Position numbers and translations under genes: made by a program. DNA of 57,528 nucleotides, from NCBI GenBank assembly GCA_024330945.1, contig JANDJJ010000002.1, positions 1 through 57,528 on the forward strand, read 5' to 3'. This DNA comes from Nitrospira sp. Its GTDB lineage: Bacteria > Nitrospirota > Nitrospiria > Nitrospirales > Nitrospiraceae. The notes beneath the pieces were generated by a model, which saw nothing but the letters and a program-made list of their open reading frames with translations, searched no databases and had not been told where the DNA came from. Of this stretch, positions 39,966 through 48,836 are shown piece after piece. Numbering within the stretch: position 1 is the stretch's first letter; each line of letters begins with the position of its first letter.

Positions 39966-41045
39966 ATGGCAAAGATCGATGAGTACTTTCACATGATGGT
40001 TGAGCGGGGAGCTTCCGACTTGCATCTGGTCGCCGGACAAGCGCCGATCTTGCGGATCAACGGCGACTTGGAGCGGGTGATGACCCACGGGCCGCTTGAC
40101 CACGAGGAACTCAAACAGTTGCTCTACGAGATCACCCCGGCTCCGAAGAAAAGTCAGTTTGAAGCGAGCGGAGACGTCGATTTCGGCTATGAAATCCAAG
40201 GTCTGGCCCGGTTCCGAGCCAATTTGTTCAACCAAAAGTACGGATGCGCCGCCGTCTTTCGAAAAATCCCCAACCAGGTGCTGACGGCGGAAGAACTGGG
40301 GCTGCCTGCTATCTTGACCAAGGCGGCGATGCTCAAAAAAGGTTTGGTGTTGGTGACGGGGCCGACCGGAAGCGGCAAGTCGACCACGCTCGCCGCGATG
40401 ATCGACTATGCGAACAAGCATCGGAAAGATCACATTTTGACCATTGAGGACCCGATCGAGTTCGTGCACCGGAGTCAGGGATGCGTCGTGAATCATCGGG
40501 AAGTCGGAGTTCACACGCAATCGTTCGCCTCCGCGTTGCGCGGCGCGTTGCGGGAAGATCCGGACATCATCCTCGTCGGCGAAATGCGTGACATGGAAAC
40601 CATTCGCCTCGCCGTGGAGGCGGCGGCGACGGGACATTTGGTGTTCGGGACATTGCATACGGAAAACGCGGCGAAAACGGTCGATCGTATTATCGAAGTG
40701 TTTCCTCATCAGGAACAGGCGCAGATCCGCAATACGTTGTCCACGGCGCTGCGGGTGGTCGTGGCACAGAATCTCTTCAAGCGCGCGGATCAAAAGGGGC
40801 GTTGCGCGGCGCTTGAAATTCTGGTCTGCACTTCGGCTGTCGCGAACTTGATCCGCGACGCCAAGACCTTTCAGATCGCGTCCGTGATGCAAACGGGCAA
40901 GGCGATGGGCATGCAGACCTTGGACGATGCGATTCAGGAGCTGCTCAATAAAAAGTGGATTTCGCCGGAGGAAGCCTACGAAAAAGCCATCGACAAGAAC
41001 CGCTTCGCAAAACTGCTCAAAACCCCACCGGACTCGTTGCAGTAA
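39966..41045 (+). CDS. pilT: Type IV pilus retraction ATPase PilT
   Basis: Hexameric cytoplasmic ATPase that powers pilus retraction, twitching and DNA uptake. 359 residues. N-terminal PAS-like domain with the typical ASDLHLVAGQAPILRINGDL, then Walker A GPTGSGKS (132-139), Asp box ILTIEDPIEFVH, Walker B REDPDIILVGEMRD, and the His box TGHLVFGTLHTENAA. The conserved AIRNLIRE-type tail motif is seen as VANLIRDAKTFQIASVMQ. It has its own promoter and no other pilus gene next to it. Confidence 0.95.
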   Translation: MAKIDEYFHMMVERGASDLHLVAGQAPILRINGDLERVMTHGPLDHEELKQLLYEITPAPKKSQFEASGDVDFGYEIQGLARFRANLFNQKYGCAAVFRKIPNQVLTAEELGLPAILTKAAMLKKGLVLVTGPTGSGKSTTLAAMIDYANKHRKDHILTIEDPIEFVHRSQGCVVNHREVGVHTQSFASALRGALREDPDIILVGEMRDMETIRLAVEAAATGHLVFGTLHTENAAKTVDRIIEVFPHQEQAQIRNTLSTALRVVVAQNLFKRADQKGRCAALEILVCTSAVANLIRDAKTFQIASVMQTGKAMGMQTLDDAIQELLNKKWISPEEAYEKAIDKNRFAKLLKTPPDSLQ

Positions 41046-41235
41046 CGGAGGTGCCGAAGCATCCAATCGCTTCCTGTTGCGGCGTGTTGTCGTCCGATGC
41101 TCATGTCGAAACGTCGATCGGAATCTTCCCATGGCGGTTGCGAGCGATGGTGATGTCTTCAAGTTGGAGATTCCCTGCCGGCTCGCGTAAGATGCAGTCG
41201 CCCACGGAACGGAAAATCGTAGGAAAAGGTTGTTC

Positions 41236-41667
41236 ATGCCCGCGAACACGCCCCGGTCACTCCATGCCTTCTTTGCCGCCGCCTTCAACAGCGGCGACCT
41301 CGATGCCCTCGTGGCTTTATATGAGCCTGGTGCGGCTCTGGCCACACCGGAGGGGTTGACCCAGACGGGCGCAACACAACTGCGGACTTCCTTGCAAGCC
41401 CTCATCGGCATGAAAGGAAAGATGGCCATCGACACCGTGTACGTGATCGAGGCCGACGGTATCGCCCTCCTGCGAGGTTCCTGGAGCCTTGAAAGTTCGG
41501 CCCCAGATGGAGCACCGGTCACCATGAAGGGCCAAAGCATCGAGGTGGCACGGAGACAGCATGACGGCTTGTGGCGCTTTGTCATCGATCATCCTTTCGG
41601 CGCCATGGAACAGCCGAACGTTTCTTTGGGAATCGAAGGGTTGTCTATCGGGAGGCATCTGACGTGA
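41236..41667 (+). CDS. SnoaL-like/DUF4440 protein
   Basis: A 143-residue protein with the NTF2-like cone fold typical of DUF4440: helix LHAFFAAAFNSGDLDALVALYEPGAAL, then strands ending in RGSWSLESSAPDGAPVT and GLWRFVIDHPF. Such proteins bind or modify small hydrophobic molecules; no substrate can be named. ATG at 41236 with AGGAAAAGG at six bases. Its stop overlaps the GTG of the lipocalin, so the two are coupled. Confidence 0.8.
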   Translation: MPANTPRSLHAFFAAAFNSGDLDALVALYEPGAALATPEGLTQTGATQLRTSLQALIGMKGKMAIDTVYVIEADGIALLRGSWSLESSAPDGAPVTMKGQSIEVARRQHDGLWRFVIDHPFGAMEQPNVSLGIEGLSIGRHLT

Positions 41668-42215
41668 AGAGATGGTTGATCGTCGCGTTGTCGGGCTGGT
41701 TGCTCGGTGGCTGTGCGGGAATGGAATCGAGAAAGGACTTGTCGACGGTGACGTGGGTCGATCTCGATCGCTATGCCGGGACTTGGTATGAAATCGCGCG
41801 GTTGCCGATGTGGTTCCAGCGCCATTGCGTGGATTCAAAAGCGGTCTACACGGTCCGATCGGACGGACGGATCGGCGTGCATAATGAATGTGTGACCGAT
41901 GACGGCGGCACGGCCATGGCTGATGGTGTCGCGACCGTGGTCGATGCAAAGACCAACGCGCGCCTCGCGGTGGTGTTCGACAATTGGTTCGCTCGTTTGT
42001 TCGGATCGTCCAGAGAGGGAAATTACTGGATTCTCGCTCTTGATCCGGAGTACCGCACGGTGTTGGTGGGCACGCCGGATCGGCGGTATCTCTGGATCCT
42101 TGCCCGTGCGCCTTGGCTTGACGGCGAGATCTATGACACACTCGTGCAACGCGCCAAAGCATTGGGCTACCCGGTTGAGAGGCTGATCCGCGATCGACGC
42201 TCCGGGCCTTCGTAG
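41664..42215 (+). CDS. blc: Outer-membrane lipocalin (Blc-like lipoprotein)
   Basis: A 183-residue bacterial lipocalin, likely on the outer membrane, binding lipids or lysophospholipids during envelope stress. The signal segment ends in the lipobox LLGGC with Cys17. Lipocalin motif 1 is YAGTWYEIARLPMWFQR (37-53). The C-terminal lipocalin block appears as YLWILARAPWLDGEIYDTLV. GTG start coupled to the DUF4440 gene, with GGGAGG at eight bases. Length and motif match Blc/apolipoprotein D-type proteins. Confidence 0.9.
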   Translation: MKRWLIVALSGWLLGGCAGMESRKDLSTVTWVDLDRYAGTWYEIARLPMWFQRHCVDSKAVYTVRSDGRIGVHNECVTDDGGTAMADGVATVVDAKTNARLAVVFDNWFARLFGSSREGNYWILALDPEYRTVLVGTPDRRYLWILARAPWLDGEIYDTLVQRAKALGYPVERLIRDRRSGPS

Positions 42216-42278
42216 GGGAGCGAGCCTGCGTTGTGATCAAGCGCCGGGACAATCCCTTCGATTGTTTCGAAGGGGAGC

Positions 42279-42827
42279 TTACCCCTTCCCCCGTTGCTTG
42301 TCATGATGCCGAGAAAGGGCCGCCCGCAACCGCTCTTCCTGCTCTTTACTGAGGGAGGTTGTGAGGACCGTTCCCTCGTATTTTGAGATTTTGCTCAGCA
42401 ACTGGTCTTCGTCAAAATGGATCAGAAGAAAAATCGCGGAGGTACCCGGCGCGATGGTGCTTCCAAGAGCTTTGATGAAGGTATCAGGGATGCCATAATC
42501 GCTCAAAATCCCGAATTCCTCGGCGGCCTTGGTCAACGCGCCGGCTCCCGCTCCGCCCGCGATACTGCCCAGCAGTCCGGCGAGAGGATTCATGAAGAGC
42601 AGTCCCATGAGCCCGCCCCATAAGATCCCCAGTGCAACCCCGTGGGTCGTGGCGCCTCCGAATACATCGACGCATTGCTTGAGGTGGACTTTCCCGTCCT
42701 TATCCCGGACGACGATGACCGCGTCCTCCAGATCCAGGACGTATTGTGATTCCATGGCCCGCAGTTCATTGAGCACCTGGTCGGCGGTGCCGGAATCCTT
42801 AAATGCGATGCAGACGAGTTGGCTCAT
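42279..42827 (-). CDS. DUF1269 family membrane protein
   Basis: A 182-residue protein of the DUF1269 family, function unknown. The N-terminal ferredoxin-like part has VCIAFKDSGTADQVLNELR and LEDAVIVVRDKDGKVHLKQ. A Gly/Ala-rich hydrophobic core follows (about 75-115, with GGLMGLLFMNPLAGLLGSIA), forming a glycine-zipper-like membrane hairpin, and the C terminus has SAIFLLIHFDEDQLL. The ATG at 42827 is preceded by AAGGAGAG; a GTG ten codons earlier is possible but has no site. Confidence 0.85.
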   Translation of the reverse strand: MSQLVCIAFKDSGTADQVLNELRAMESQYVLDLEDAVIVVRDKDGKVHLKQCVDVFGGATTHGVALGILWGGLMGLLFMNPLAGLLGSIAGGAGAGALTKAAEEFGILSDYGIPDTFIKALGSTIAPGTSAIFLLIHFDEDQLLSKISKYEGTVLTTSLSKEQEERLRAALSRHHDKQRGKG

Positions 42828-43132
42828 GGTTTCTCTCCTTACCGGTTTGTGCATTCATGCGATGCATCTGCGTGAATGGATCGAGCTTCGTGGACATTGG
42901 CTTCCATGCAAATGCCGGACAATCGTGCTCCTACTAGTTAGCAGCAGGGATGCTCTGAGGGCAAGAGACATTCTGAGGCCCTGAGGCCGTTGGTCGATTC
43001 ATCGATGCGCCGTCACGTTGTTTCGCCTCTTGTTTTCCGTGCCTCGTTCCTCTTAATCTGAGCTGCTCTGTTCAATGACATCGATGGTGGCCGCTACACG
43101 GTGCCGTCGGGTTGAGAGAGGTTCCGATCGTC
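42828..43132 (+). other. Intergenic region upstream of the ccm operon
   Basis: 305 bases between divergent genes. It contains the ribosome site of the DUF1269 gene and, on the plus strand, a weak promoter candidate: TTGTTT (43030-43035), an 18-base gap, then TAATCT (43054-43059). No RNA gene, repeat or convincing small ORF is visible. Confidence 0.4.
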
Positions 43133-43753
43133 ATGTTGCAAGCCGTTTCGTTGAGCTGTCGGCGAGGGGATCGGCGGTTGTTTTCCGGCGTAAACGTGAC
43201 GGTGCATTCGGGCACTGTGCTGACTGTGGTCGGAGAGAACGGAAGCGGAAAGACGAGTTTCCTCCGCATACTGTGCAGTCTGCTGGCTCCTGAAGAGGGA
43301 GCCGTTCTTTGGCACGGGGTCGATATTCGCCGGCTCAAAGAACAGTATTACGCGCAATTGACCTATATCGGCCATCTCAACGGAATCAAGGACGACCTGA
43401 CGGCGATGGAAAATCTCATGCTGACCGCCGCCTTGACCGGCGATCGTCCGTCCGACGCCTCCGTCCGGGATGCGCTGGAAGCCGCCGGACTGAAACGTCG
43501 AGTTCATCATCTGCCGACCAAGGTGTTGTCCCAGGGACAAAAGCGGCGCGTGGCGCTGGCCCGCCTCTGGCTCTCGACCCATCCCCTGTGGCTCTTGGAC
43601 GAGCCGTTTACCTCGTTGGATCAGGCGGCGACGGCTCTGGTGACGGAGCGGCTGCAGTCGCATGTGCAGGGTGGAGGGCTCGCGGTCGTCGTGACGCACC
43701 ATGAGGTGGCTCTTCCGTCAGAGATGGTTCAGCGTTTGAGGCTGGACGGATGA
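43133..43753 (+). CDS. ccmA: Haem exporter ATP-binding protein CcmA
   Basis: ABC ATPase of the CcmABCD complex, which releases haem-loaded CcmE for cytochrome c maturation. 206 residues. Walker A GENGSGKT (34-41), signature LSQGQKRRVALARL, Walker B LWLLDEPFTSLD, and the switch His in VVVTHHEVAL. The ATG at 43133 is preferred; a TTG at 43112 is in frame. First gene of the tightly packed ccmABCDEFGHI operon serving the haem-rich hao proteins. The stop overlaps ccmB (ATGA). Confidence 0.95.
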   Translation: MLQAVSLSCRRGDRRLFSGVNVTVHSGTVLTVVGENGSGKTSFLRILCSLLAPEEGAVLWHGVDIRRLKEQYYAQLTYIGHLNGIKDDLTAMENLMLTAALTGDRPSDASVRDALEAAGLKRRVHHLPTKVLSQGQKRRVALARLWLSTHPLWLLDEPFTSLDQAATALVTERLQSHVQGGGLAVVVTHHEVALPSEMVQRLRLDG

Positions 43754-44433
43754 GTCAACCGGGTTTGTGGGAGACGTTGCGCGGGATTATCTGGCGGGAT
43801 CTCCTGCTGGCGATCCGCCGTCGATCCGACGTGGCGATTTCGGTGTTGTTCTTGGTCATTGTGGCGAGTCTGTTTCCCTTGGGAGTAGGACCGGAGCCGG
43901 CGGTGCTGAGGACCATTGCCGCCGGGGTGCTCTGGGTGGCCGCGCTCTTGGCCTGTCTCTTGTCGCTTGGACGGGTGTTTACGGCCGATTATCTTGATGG
44001 GGTGTTGGAGCAGATGCTGTTGATCGCTCAGCCGTTGCCCGTTCTGGTGGCGGGGAAGGTTTTTGCGCACTGGGTGGTGTCCGGGTTGCCCGTGGTGCTG
44101 CTGTCGCCGCTGCTTGGCCTCCAATTCGGCTTGGACGGCGAGGCATTGGGCATGCTGGTCCTCTCACTCTTGCTTGGGACGCCGACGTTGAGTATGATTG
44201 GAAGCATTGGTGCCGCGCTGGTGCTTGGAGTGCGCGGAAGCGGGCTGTTGGTCGCTCTCTTGGTGCTTCCCCTTTACGTTCCGGTGCTGATCTTCGGAGC
44301 CGGCGCCGTCACGAGCAGCATGGCCGGGATCGGCGGCGAGGCCAATCTCTCGTTACTTGGAGCCTGTCTCGTTTTATCGGTGTTTTTTGCGCCTTGGGCC
44401 ACGGCGTCGGCGCTGCGCATCGCACTCGAATAG
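43750..44433 (+). CDS. ccmB: Haem exporter permease CcmB
   Basis: Membrane half of the CcmAB transporter. 227 residues, six predicted membrane helices. The N terminus GLWETLRGIIWRDLLLAIRR matches the CcmB cytoplasmic start, and FVVIVASLFPLGVGP-like helix 1 is visible. The segment around EQMLLIAQPLPVLVAGKVFAHW is characteristic. Coupled to ccmA by overlapping ATGA and followed by ccmC after 26 bases. Confidence 0.94.
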   Translation: MSQPGLWETLRGIIWRDLLLAIRRRSDVAISVLFLVIVASLFPLGVGPEPAVLRTIAAGVLWVAALLACLLSLGRVFTADYLDGVLEQMLLIAQPLPVLVAGKVFAHWVVSGLPVVLLSPLLGLQFGLDGEALGMLVLSLLLGTPTLSMIGSIGAALVLGVRGSGLLVALLVLPLYVPVLIFGAGAVTSSMAGIGGEANLSLLGACLVLSVFFAPWATASALRIALE

Positions 44434-44459
44434 GAAAACAGCGGAAGGATGTTGAGAAA

Positions 44460-45206
44460 GTGAATTGGTCAAAGTATTCGGCGCCGCTGGCGTTCTATCC
44501 GTTGGCGGGAAAGATGATTCCTTGGTTCGGGACGATAGCGGCACTGGCGATCGCCGTGGGACTCTACATCGGACTGCTCGTCGCGCCGACCGATTTTCAG
44601 CAGGGCGAGGCCTATCGGATCATTTTCGTCCACGTGCCGGCCGCGTGGATGTCCATGTTTCTCTATGTCGTTATGGCGGTGTGGGCCGCCGTGGGCTTGG
44701 GGCTCAACGCGCGCCTCTCGTTCATGATGACGCAGGCCATCGCGCCGACCGGCGCGATGTTTACCTTTCTTGCGTTGTTGACCGGGGCGATGTGGGGGAA
44801 GCCGACGTGGGGGGCTTGGTGGGTGTGGGATGCCAGGCTGACGTCGGAATTGATTCTCCTGTTTCAATATGCGGGCGTGATGTTGTTACGGACGTCGATC
44901 GACGATCAGCGCCGGGCCGATCGCGCGAGCGGCGTCTGCGCGTTGGTCGGGGTCGTCAACATTCCCATCATCTATTTTTCGGTTCAGTGGTGGAACACGT
45001 TGCATCAAGGGGCGTCGGTCAGTATGACGGCGGCGCCGAAAATGGCGACGATCATGCTGACGGGGATGTTACTGATGACGTTCGGCTTCTGGATGTACAG
45101 TCTGGCGGTGATCTTGAGCCGCGTTCGCTGTGTGATCCTCGAGCGCGAAAGCCTTCAGTTGTGGAGCAAGCCGTCGCCGGTGCCGGAAGTCGTGGAGGTG
45201 CGCTGA
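44460..45206 (+). CDS. ccmC: Haem-handling protein CcmC
   Basis: Binds haem and loads it onto CcmE in the periplasm. 248 residues, six membrane helices. The tryptophan-rich WWD haem-binding motif is WGAWWVWDARLTSELIL, flanked by conserved His residues in FVHVPAAWMSMFLY and QWWNTLHQGAS. GTG start with GGAAGGA somewhat far upstream. The stop overlaps the ccmD start (TGATG). Confidence 0.95.
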   Translation: MNWSKYSAPLAFYPLAGKMIPWFGTIAALAIAVGLYIGLLVAPTDFQQGEAYRIIFVHVPAAWMSMFLYVVMAVWAAVGLGLNARLSFMMTQAIAPTGAMFTFLALLTGAMWGKPTWGAWWVWDARLTSELILLFQYAGVMLLRTSIDDQRRADRASGVCALVGVVNIPIIYFSVQWWNTLHQGASVSMTAAPKMATIMLTGMLLMTFGFWMYSLAVILSRVRCVILERESLQLWSKPSPVPEVVEVR

Positions 45207-45376
45207 TGTACTGGGGGAGCCTGAGCGAGTTTCTCGAGATGGGCGGCTATGGTCTGTATGTCTGGACATCGTTCATCATCACGGCGCTCTGCATGGTGTG
45301 GGAAATTCTCGCGCTCTGGCGTCGGCGTACCGCCGCGATCGCTGAAAGCCGAAACATAATGAGGAGTATCGGATGA
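45206..45376 (+). CDS. ccmD: CcmD small membrane subunit
   Basis: A 56-residue protein that helps release holo-CcmE from the CcmABC complex. It reads [16 protein letters not shown], then one membrane helix (about 17-37), then a basic cytoplasmic tail, the usual CcmD layout (Tyr/Gly-rich start, LALWRRR after the helix). It was missed as a separate frame in long ORF lists because it is short; its start overlaps the ccmC stop and its end overlaps the ccmE start. Confidence 0.9.
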   Translation: MYWGSLSEFLEMGGYGLYVWTSFIITALCMVWEILALWRRRTAAIAESRNIMRSIG

Positions 45377-45837
45377 CCCCGCGGCAAAAACGGTTTGCGT
45401 TCGTTGGGTTGGGCTTGCTGGTGTTGGGGGTTGCGACGGCGCTGGTGTTGAACGCGTTTCAGAGCAATCTCGTGTTCTTTTTTACGCCGACCCAGGTCGC
45501 CAACGGTGAGGTGCCCAAGGGACGAAGTTTTCGGATTGGTGGGATGGTCGAAGACGGGAGCCTCAGGCGTGAGGCCGACGGCCTGACCGTCCGCTTCGTG
45601 GTGACGGATACCGCCAAACGCGTGCCGGTCGTCTACAAGGGAATTTTGCCGGATCTTTTCAAGGAAGGGAAAGGAGCGGTCGCCCAAGGACAGCTTGATG
45701 CCGACGGGACGTTCGTCGCCAGCGAGGTGCTGGCCAAGCACGATGAAAATTACATGCCGCCTGAAGCGGCCGAAGCTTTGGCGAAAGCCAAGGCTGCAGG
45801 CGCCCAGAGCAGCAACACGCTGATTGTTCAACCATAA
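45373..45837 (+). CDS. ccmE: Periplasmic haem chaperone CcmE
   Basis: Carries haem covalently and hands it to CcmF. 154 residues with one N-terminal membrane anchor (about 8-28) and an OB-fold. The haem-binding His123 lies in [12 protein letters not shown] with conserved Tyr127, the classical His-type motif rather than the Cys-type of some archaea and sulphate reducers. The disordered Ala/Lys-rich tail is normal. Coupled to ccmD. Confidence 0.96.
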   Translation: MTPRQKRFAFVGLGLLVLGVATALVLNAFQSNLVFFFTPTQVANGEVPKGRSFRIGGMVEDGSLRREADGLTVRFVVTDTAKRVPVVYKGILPDLFKEGKGAVAQGQLDADGTFVASEVLAKHDENYMPPEAAEALAKAKAAGAQSSNTLIVQP

Positions 45838-45859
45838 GTATAGGTTAGGATAGACCCCT

Positions 45860-47842
45860 ATGATTCCGGAAATTGGTCACTTTGCCTTGATTCTTGCGTT
45901 GTGTGTCGCGCTTGTGCAGGGAACGCTCCCCATCTATGGAGCGGCTGTCGGCAACTCCAGGTTGATGGCCCTTGCGTCGCCGGCAGCGCGCTGCCAATTT
46001 TTCCTTGTGCTCACTGCGTTCGGTTGCCTTGCCTATGCCTTCGCGAGCAAGGATTTTTCCGTGTTGTACGTCGCGGCGACGTCCAATTCTCAATTGCCCC
46101 TTCATTATCGGTTAGCTGCCATCTGGGGGGCGCATGAGGGCTCGTTGCTCTTGTGGACGTTCATCCTCACCATTTGGATGTTTGCCGTGACCTTGTTCTC
46201 GTCCCATTTGCCGGAAGCTATGCGTTCGCGCATTCTCGGGGTGATGGGGCTGGTGAGCGTGGGGTTTCTTTTGTTCATGTTGAGCGTGTCCAATCCGTTT
46301 GAGCGACTCATCCCGGCGGCTGTCGAGGGGCGCGATCTGAATCCCCTTTTGCAAGATCCCGGCATGGTGCTCCACCCTCCGATGTTGTACATGGGCTATG
46401 TCGGCTTCTCCGTGGCTTTCGCATTTGCGTTGGCTGCACTTTTGGGCGGCAACCTTGATGCAGCCTGGGCCCGCTGGTCGCGACCCTGGACGACGGTGGC
46501 CTGGTGTTTTCTGACGATCGGAATCGCACTGGGCAGCGGCTGGGCCTATTACGAATTGGGGTGGGGTGGATGGTGGTTTTGGGATCCGGTCGAAAATGCT
46601 TCGTTCATGCCGTGGTTGGCGGGGACCGCGCTGGTCCATTCGCTCGCCGTAACCGATAAGCGAGGCGGGTTCAAGGTGTGGACGGTGCTGCTCGCCATCA
46701 TGGCCTTTTCGCTGAGTTTGCTCGGAACCTTCCTGGTTCGTTCCGGCGTCTTGACGTCAGTCCATGCGTTCGCGACGGATCCCAAGCGCGGCTTGTTTAT
46801 CCTGTCGTTCTTGGCCGTCGTGATCGGCGGATCTCTGCTGTTGTATGCCTGGCGCGCTCCGCGGGTGGGGTTGGGCGGAGGCTTCGCTCCCGTGTCGAGA
46901 GAAGGTTTCCTGTTGGCCAACAATGTACTTTTGGTTGTGGCAACCGGGGCCGTGCTGTTGGGAACGTTGTATCCGTTGTTTCTTGATGCGCTGGATTTGG
47001 GGAAAATTTCCGTCGGTCCGCCGTATTTTGATTCGGTCTTCGTTCCGTTGATCACGCCGGCGCTCTTTTTGATGGGCGTCGGCCCGCTGGCTCAGTGGAA
47101 AAAAGCCGAGATCCCTGATTTGGCGAAACGGGTGCGCTGGGCCGCCGGCGTCAGCATGTTGACGGCATTGGGTTTGCCGATCGTTTTGGGCGAGTGGACG
47201 CCCTTGCTTAGTTTGGGCTTTCTCCTGGCGTGCTGGATCGTGGTGACCGCCGTCGTATCGGTGCGCGAACAGCTCGCCCATGTGGTCGGAGGCGGCATCG
47301 GTACGCGTCTTGCGAGATTGCCGCGAGCCTATTGGGGAATGCTTCTGGCCCATTGCGGGATCGCCGTGTTCGTGGTCGGGGTCACGATGGTCAAGGGGTT
47401 TGAGACGGAGCAGGACGTTCGGATGGGCATGGGGGATGTCGCGACCGTCGGCGGATACACGTTTCGATTCGACGGCGTACAGAACGTGAGAGGCCCCAAC
47501 TACACGGCGGTGCGCGGGACGTTCCATGTGAGCCGCGATGGTCGAGAAACGGCTCTGCTGTATCCTGAGAAACGGCGCTATACGGCTCAAAATCAGGTGA
47601 TGACGGAGGCCGCAATCGACAGCGGAGTGGTGCGGGATCTGTACGTGTCCTTGGGCGAGCCGTTGGAGGATGGCGCATGGAGCGTGCGACTGTATCATAA
47701 GCCGTTTGTGAATTGGATTTGGGGCGGATGTTTGATCATGGCTTTGGGCGGTGCGTTGGCCGTCAGCGACCGGCGCTACCGCCCCGCCTGGAGGCGTGAA
47801 CCACAAGTGGTGCCGGCGAACGCACAACTGGCGGGTCGGTAA
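45860..47842 (+). CDS. ccmF: Cytochrome c haem lyase subunit CcmF
   Basis: Core of the haem ligation complex with CcmH. 660 residues and about 15 membrane helices. The WWD domain is WGGWWFWDPVENASFMPWL, with haem-binding His residues around ARWSRPWTT, ALVHSLAV and the N-terminal half, and the periplasmic C-terminal domain includes YPEKRRYTAQNQVMTEAAI and DLYVSLGEP. Full length, as in proteobacterial CcmF. Located 22 bases after ccmE. Confidence 0.97.
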   Translation: MIPEIGHFALILALCVALVQGTLPIYGAAVGNSRLMALASPAARCQFFLVLTAFGCLAYAFASKDFSVLYVAATSNSQLPLHYRLAAIWGAHEGSLLLWTFILTIWMFAVTLFSSHLPEAMRSRILGVMGLVSVGFLLFMLSVSNPFERLIPAAVEGRDLNPLLQDPGMVLHPPMLYMGYVGFSVAFAFALAALLGGNLDAAWARWSRPWTTVAWCFLTIGIALGSGWAYYELGWGGWWFWDPVENASFMPWLAGTALVHSLAVTDKRGGFKVWTVLLAIMAFSLSLLGTFLVRSGVLTSVHAFATDPKRGLFILSFLAVVIGGSLLLYAWRAPRVGLGGGFAPVSREGFLLANNVLLVVATGAVLLGTLYPLFLDALDLGKISVGPPYFDSVFVPLITPALFLMGVGPLAQWKKAEIPDLAKRVRWAAGVSMLTALGLPIVLGEWTPLLSLGFLLACWIVVTAVVSVREQLAHVVGGGIGTRLARLPRAYWGMLLAHCGIAVFVVGVTMVKGFETEQDVRMGMGDVATVGGYTFRFDGVQNVRGPNYTAVRGTFHVSRDGRETALLYPEKRRYTAQNQVMTEAAIDSGVVRDLYVSLGEPLEDGAWSVRLYHKPFVNWIWGGCLIMALGGALAVSDRRYRPAWRREPQVVPANAQLAGR

Positions 47843-47847
47843 ATGGC

Positions 47848-48375
47848 ATGAGCCGATTTCTGTTGCCCCTCACGATCTTTGCAGTCATGGTGGGTTTTCT
47901 CGCGGTGGGACTGACGTTGAATCCGCGGGAGATCCCCTCTCCGTTGATCGGCAAGGCCGCGCCCGCCTTTTCGCTTCCCCAACTGCACGATGACGGCAAG
48001 ACGTTGTCCTTGGATGATATGAAGGGCCAGGTATGGCTGCTCAACTTCTGGGCATCATGGTGCAGTGGGTGCAGGACCGAGCACCCGATCCTTATGGATC
48101 TCGCCCGATCCGGCGTCGCGCCGATTTATGGAATGGATTACAAAGATCAAAAGCATGAAGCCCTGGCATGGCTGGACCAGTGGGGTAATCCCTATCAGGT
48201 TGTGGCCGTCGATGCGGCAGGCCGGGTCGGGATCGACTACGGCGTCTATGGTGTTCCGGAAACCTATGTGATCGATAAGCAGGGCGTCATCCGCTATAAG
48301 CAGATCGGACCGTTGGACGATGAAACGGTGACCAAGAAAATCCTGCCCTTGATACAGGAGCTGCAAGCAAAGTGA
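47848..48375 (+). CDS. ccmG: Thiol:disulfide interchange protein CcmG/DsbE
   Basis: Membrane-tethered thioredoxin that reduces apocytochrome CxxCH cysteines before haem attachment. 175 residues: N-terminal anchor (about 5-24), thioredoxin fold with active site Cys72-x-x-Cys75 (FWASWCSGCRTEHP) and the cis-Pro loop GVPETYVID. CSGC replaces the CPTC of E. coli. Overlaps ccmH at its stop. Confidence 0.95.
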   Translation: MSRFLLPLTIFAVMVGFLAVGLTLNPREIPSPLIGKAAPAFSLPQLHDDGKTLSLDDMKGQVWLLNFWASWCSGCRTEHPILMDLARSGVAPIYGMDYKDQKHEALAWLDQWGNPYQVVAVDAAGRVGIDYGVYGVPETYVIDKQGVIRYKQIGPLDDETVTKKILPLIQELQAK

Positions 48376-48836
48376 ACTGGTTGTTCTTTTTGCTGTTGCT
48401 TGTCGCAGGGTCGGCATGGGCGGGAGAAGCGAAGCCCATGGGAGACGATCCCGCTGTTGAAGCGCGTCTGAAACAGTTGGCCGGAGAGCTTCGCTGCCTT
48501 GTTTGCCAGAACCAAACTCTCGCTGATTCCAACGCGCCGCTGGCTGAAGATTTGCGCCGTGAAGTTCGCGAGATGATCGCCAAGAATATGAGCGATCGGG
48601 AGATCATCGATTTTCTCGTATCGCGGTACGGGGACTTTGTCTTGTATCGCCCTCCTCTCAAGACAACCACCGTGCTGTTATGGGCTGGACCTTTCGTTTT
48701 GCTGATCGGAGGTGGAGTTGCGCTCGCGGTGACGTTGAGGCGTCGGCAAAGAGTAATAGTCGAGAACGCGGTCATTACGGATGAAGAGCATCGGCGCGTG
48801 GAGCGGCTGCTCTCCCCAGGAGTGAAAGAATCATGA
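48372..48836 (+). CDS. ccmH: Cytochrome c maturation protein CcmH
   Basis: Periplasmic redox component that forms mixed disulfides with apocytochrome and works with CcmF. 154 residues: signal-like N terminus (1-17), the Cys42-x-x-Cys45 motif in LRCLVCQNQTLADSNAPLA, the three-helix bundle, and a C-terminal membrane helix (about 103-122). This is the short form, with the TPR part encoded separately as ccmI. GTG start; coupled at both ends. Confidence 0.95.
   Translation: MNWLFFLLLLVAGSAWAGEAKPMGDDPAVEARLKQLAGELRCLVCQNQTLADSNAPLAEDLRREVREMIAKNMSDREIIDFLVSRYGDFVLYRPPLKTTTVLLWAGPFVLLIGGGVALAVTLRRRQRVIVENAVITDEEHRRVERLLSPGVKES

Noticed and set aside
39604..39996. Plus-strand 130-residue ORF between topA and pilT
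   Set aside because: It overlaps both genes, has low-complexity composition and no homology-like features.
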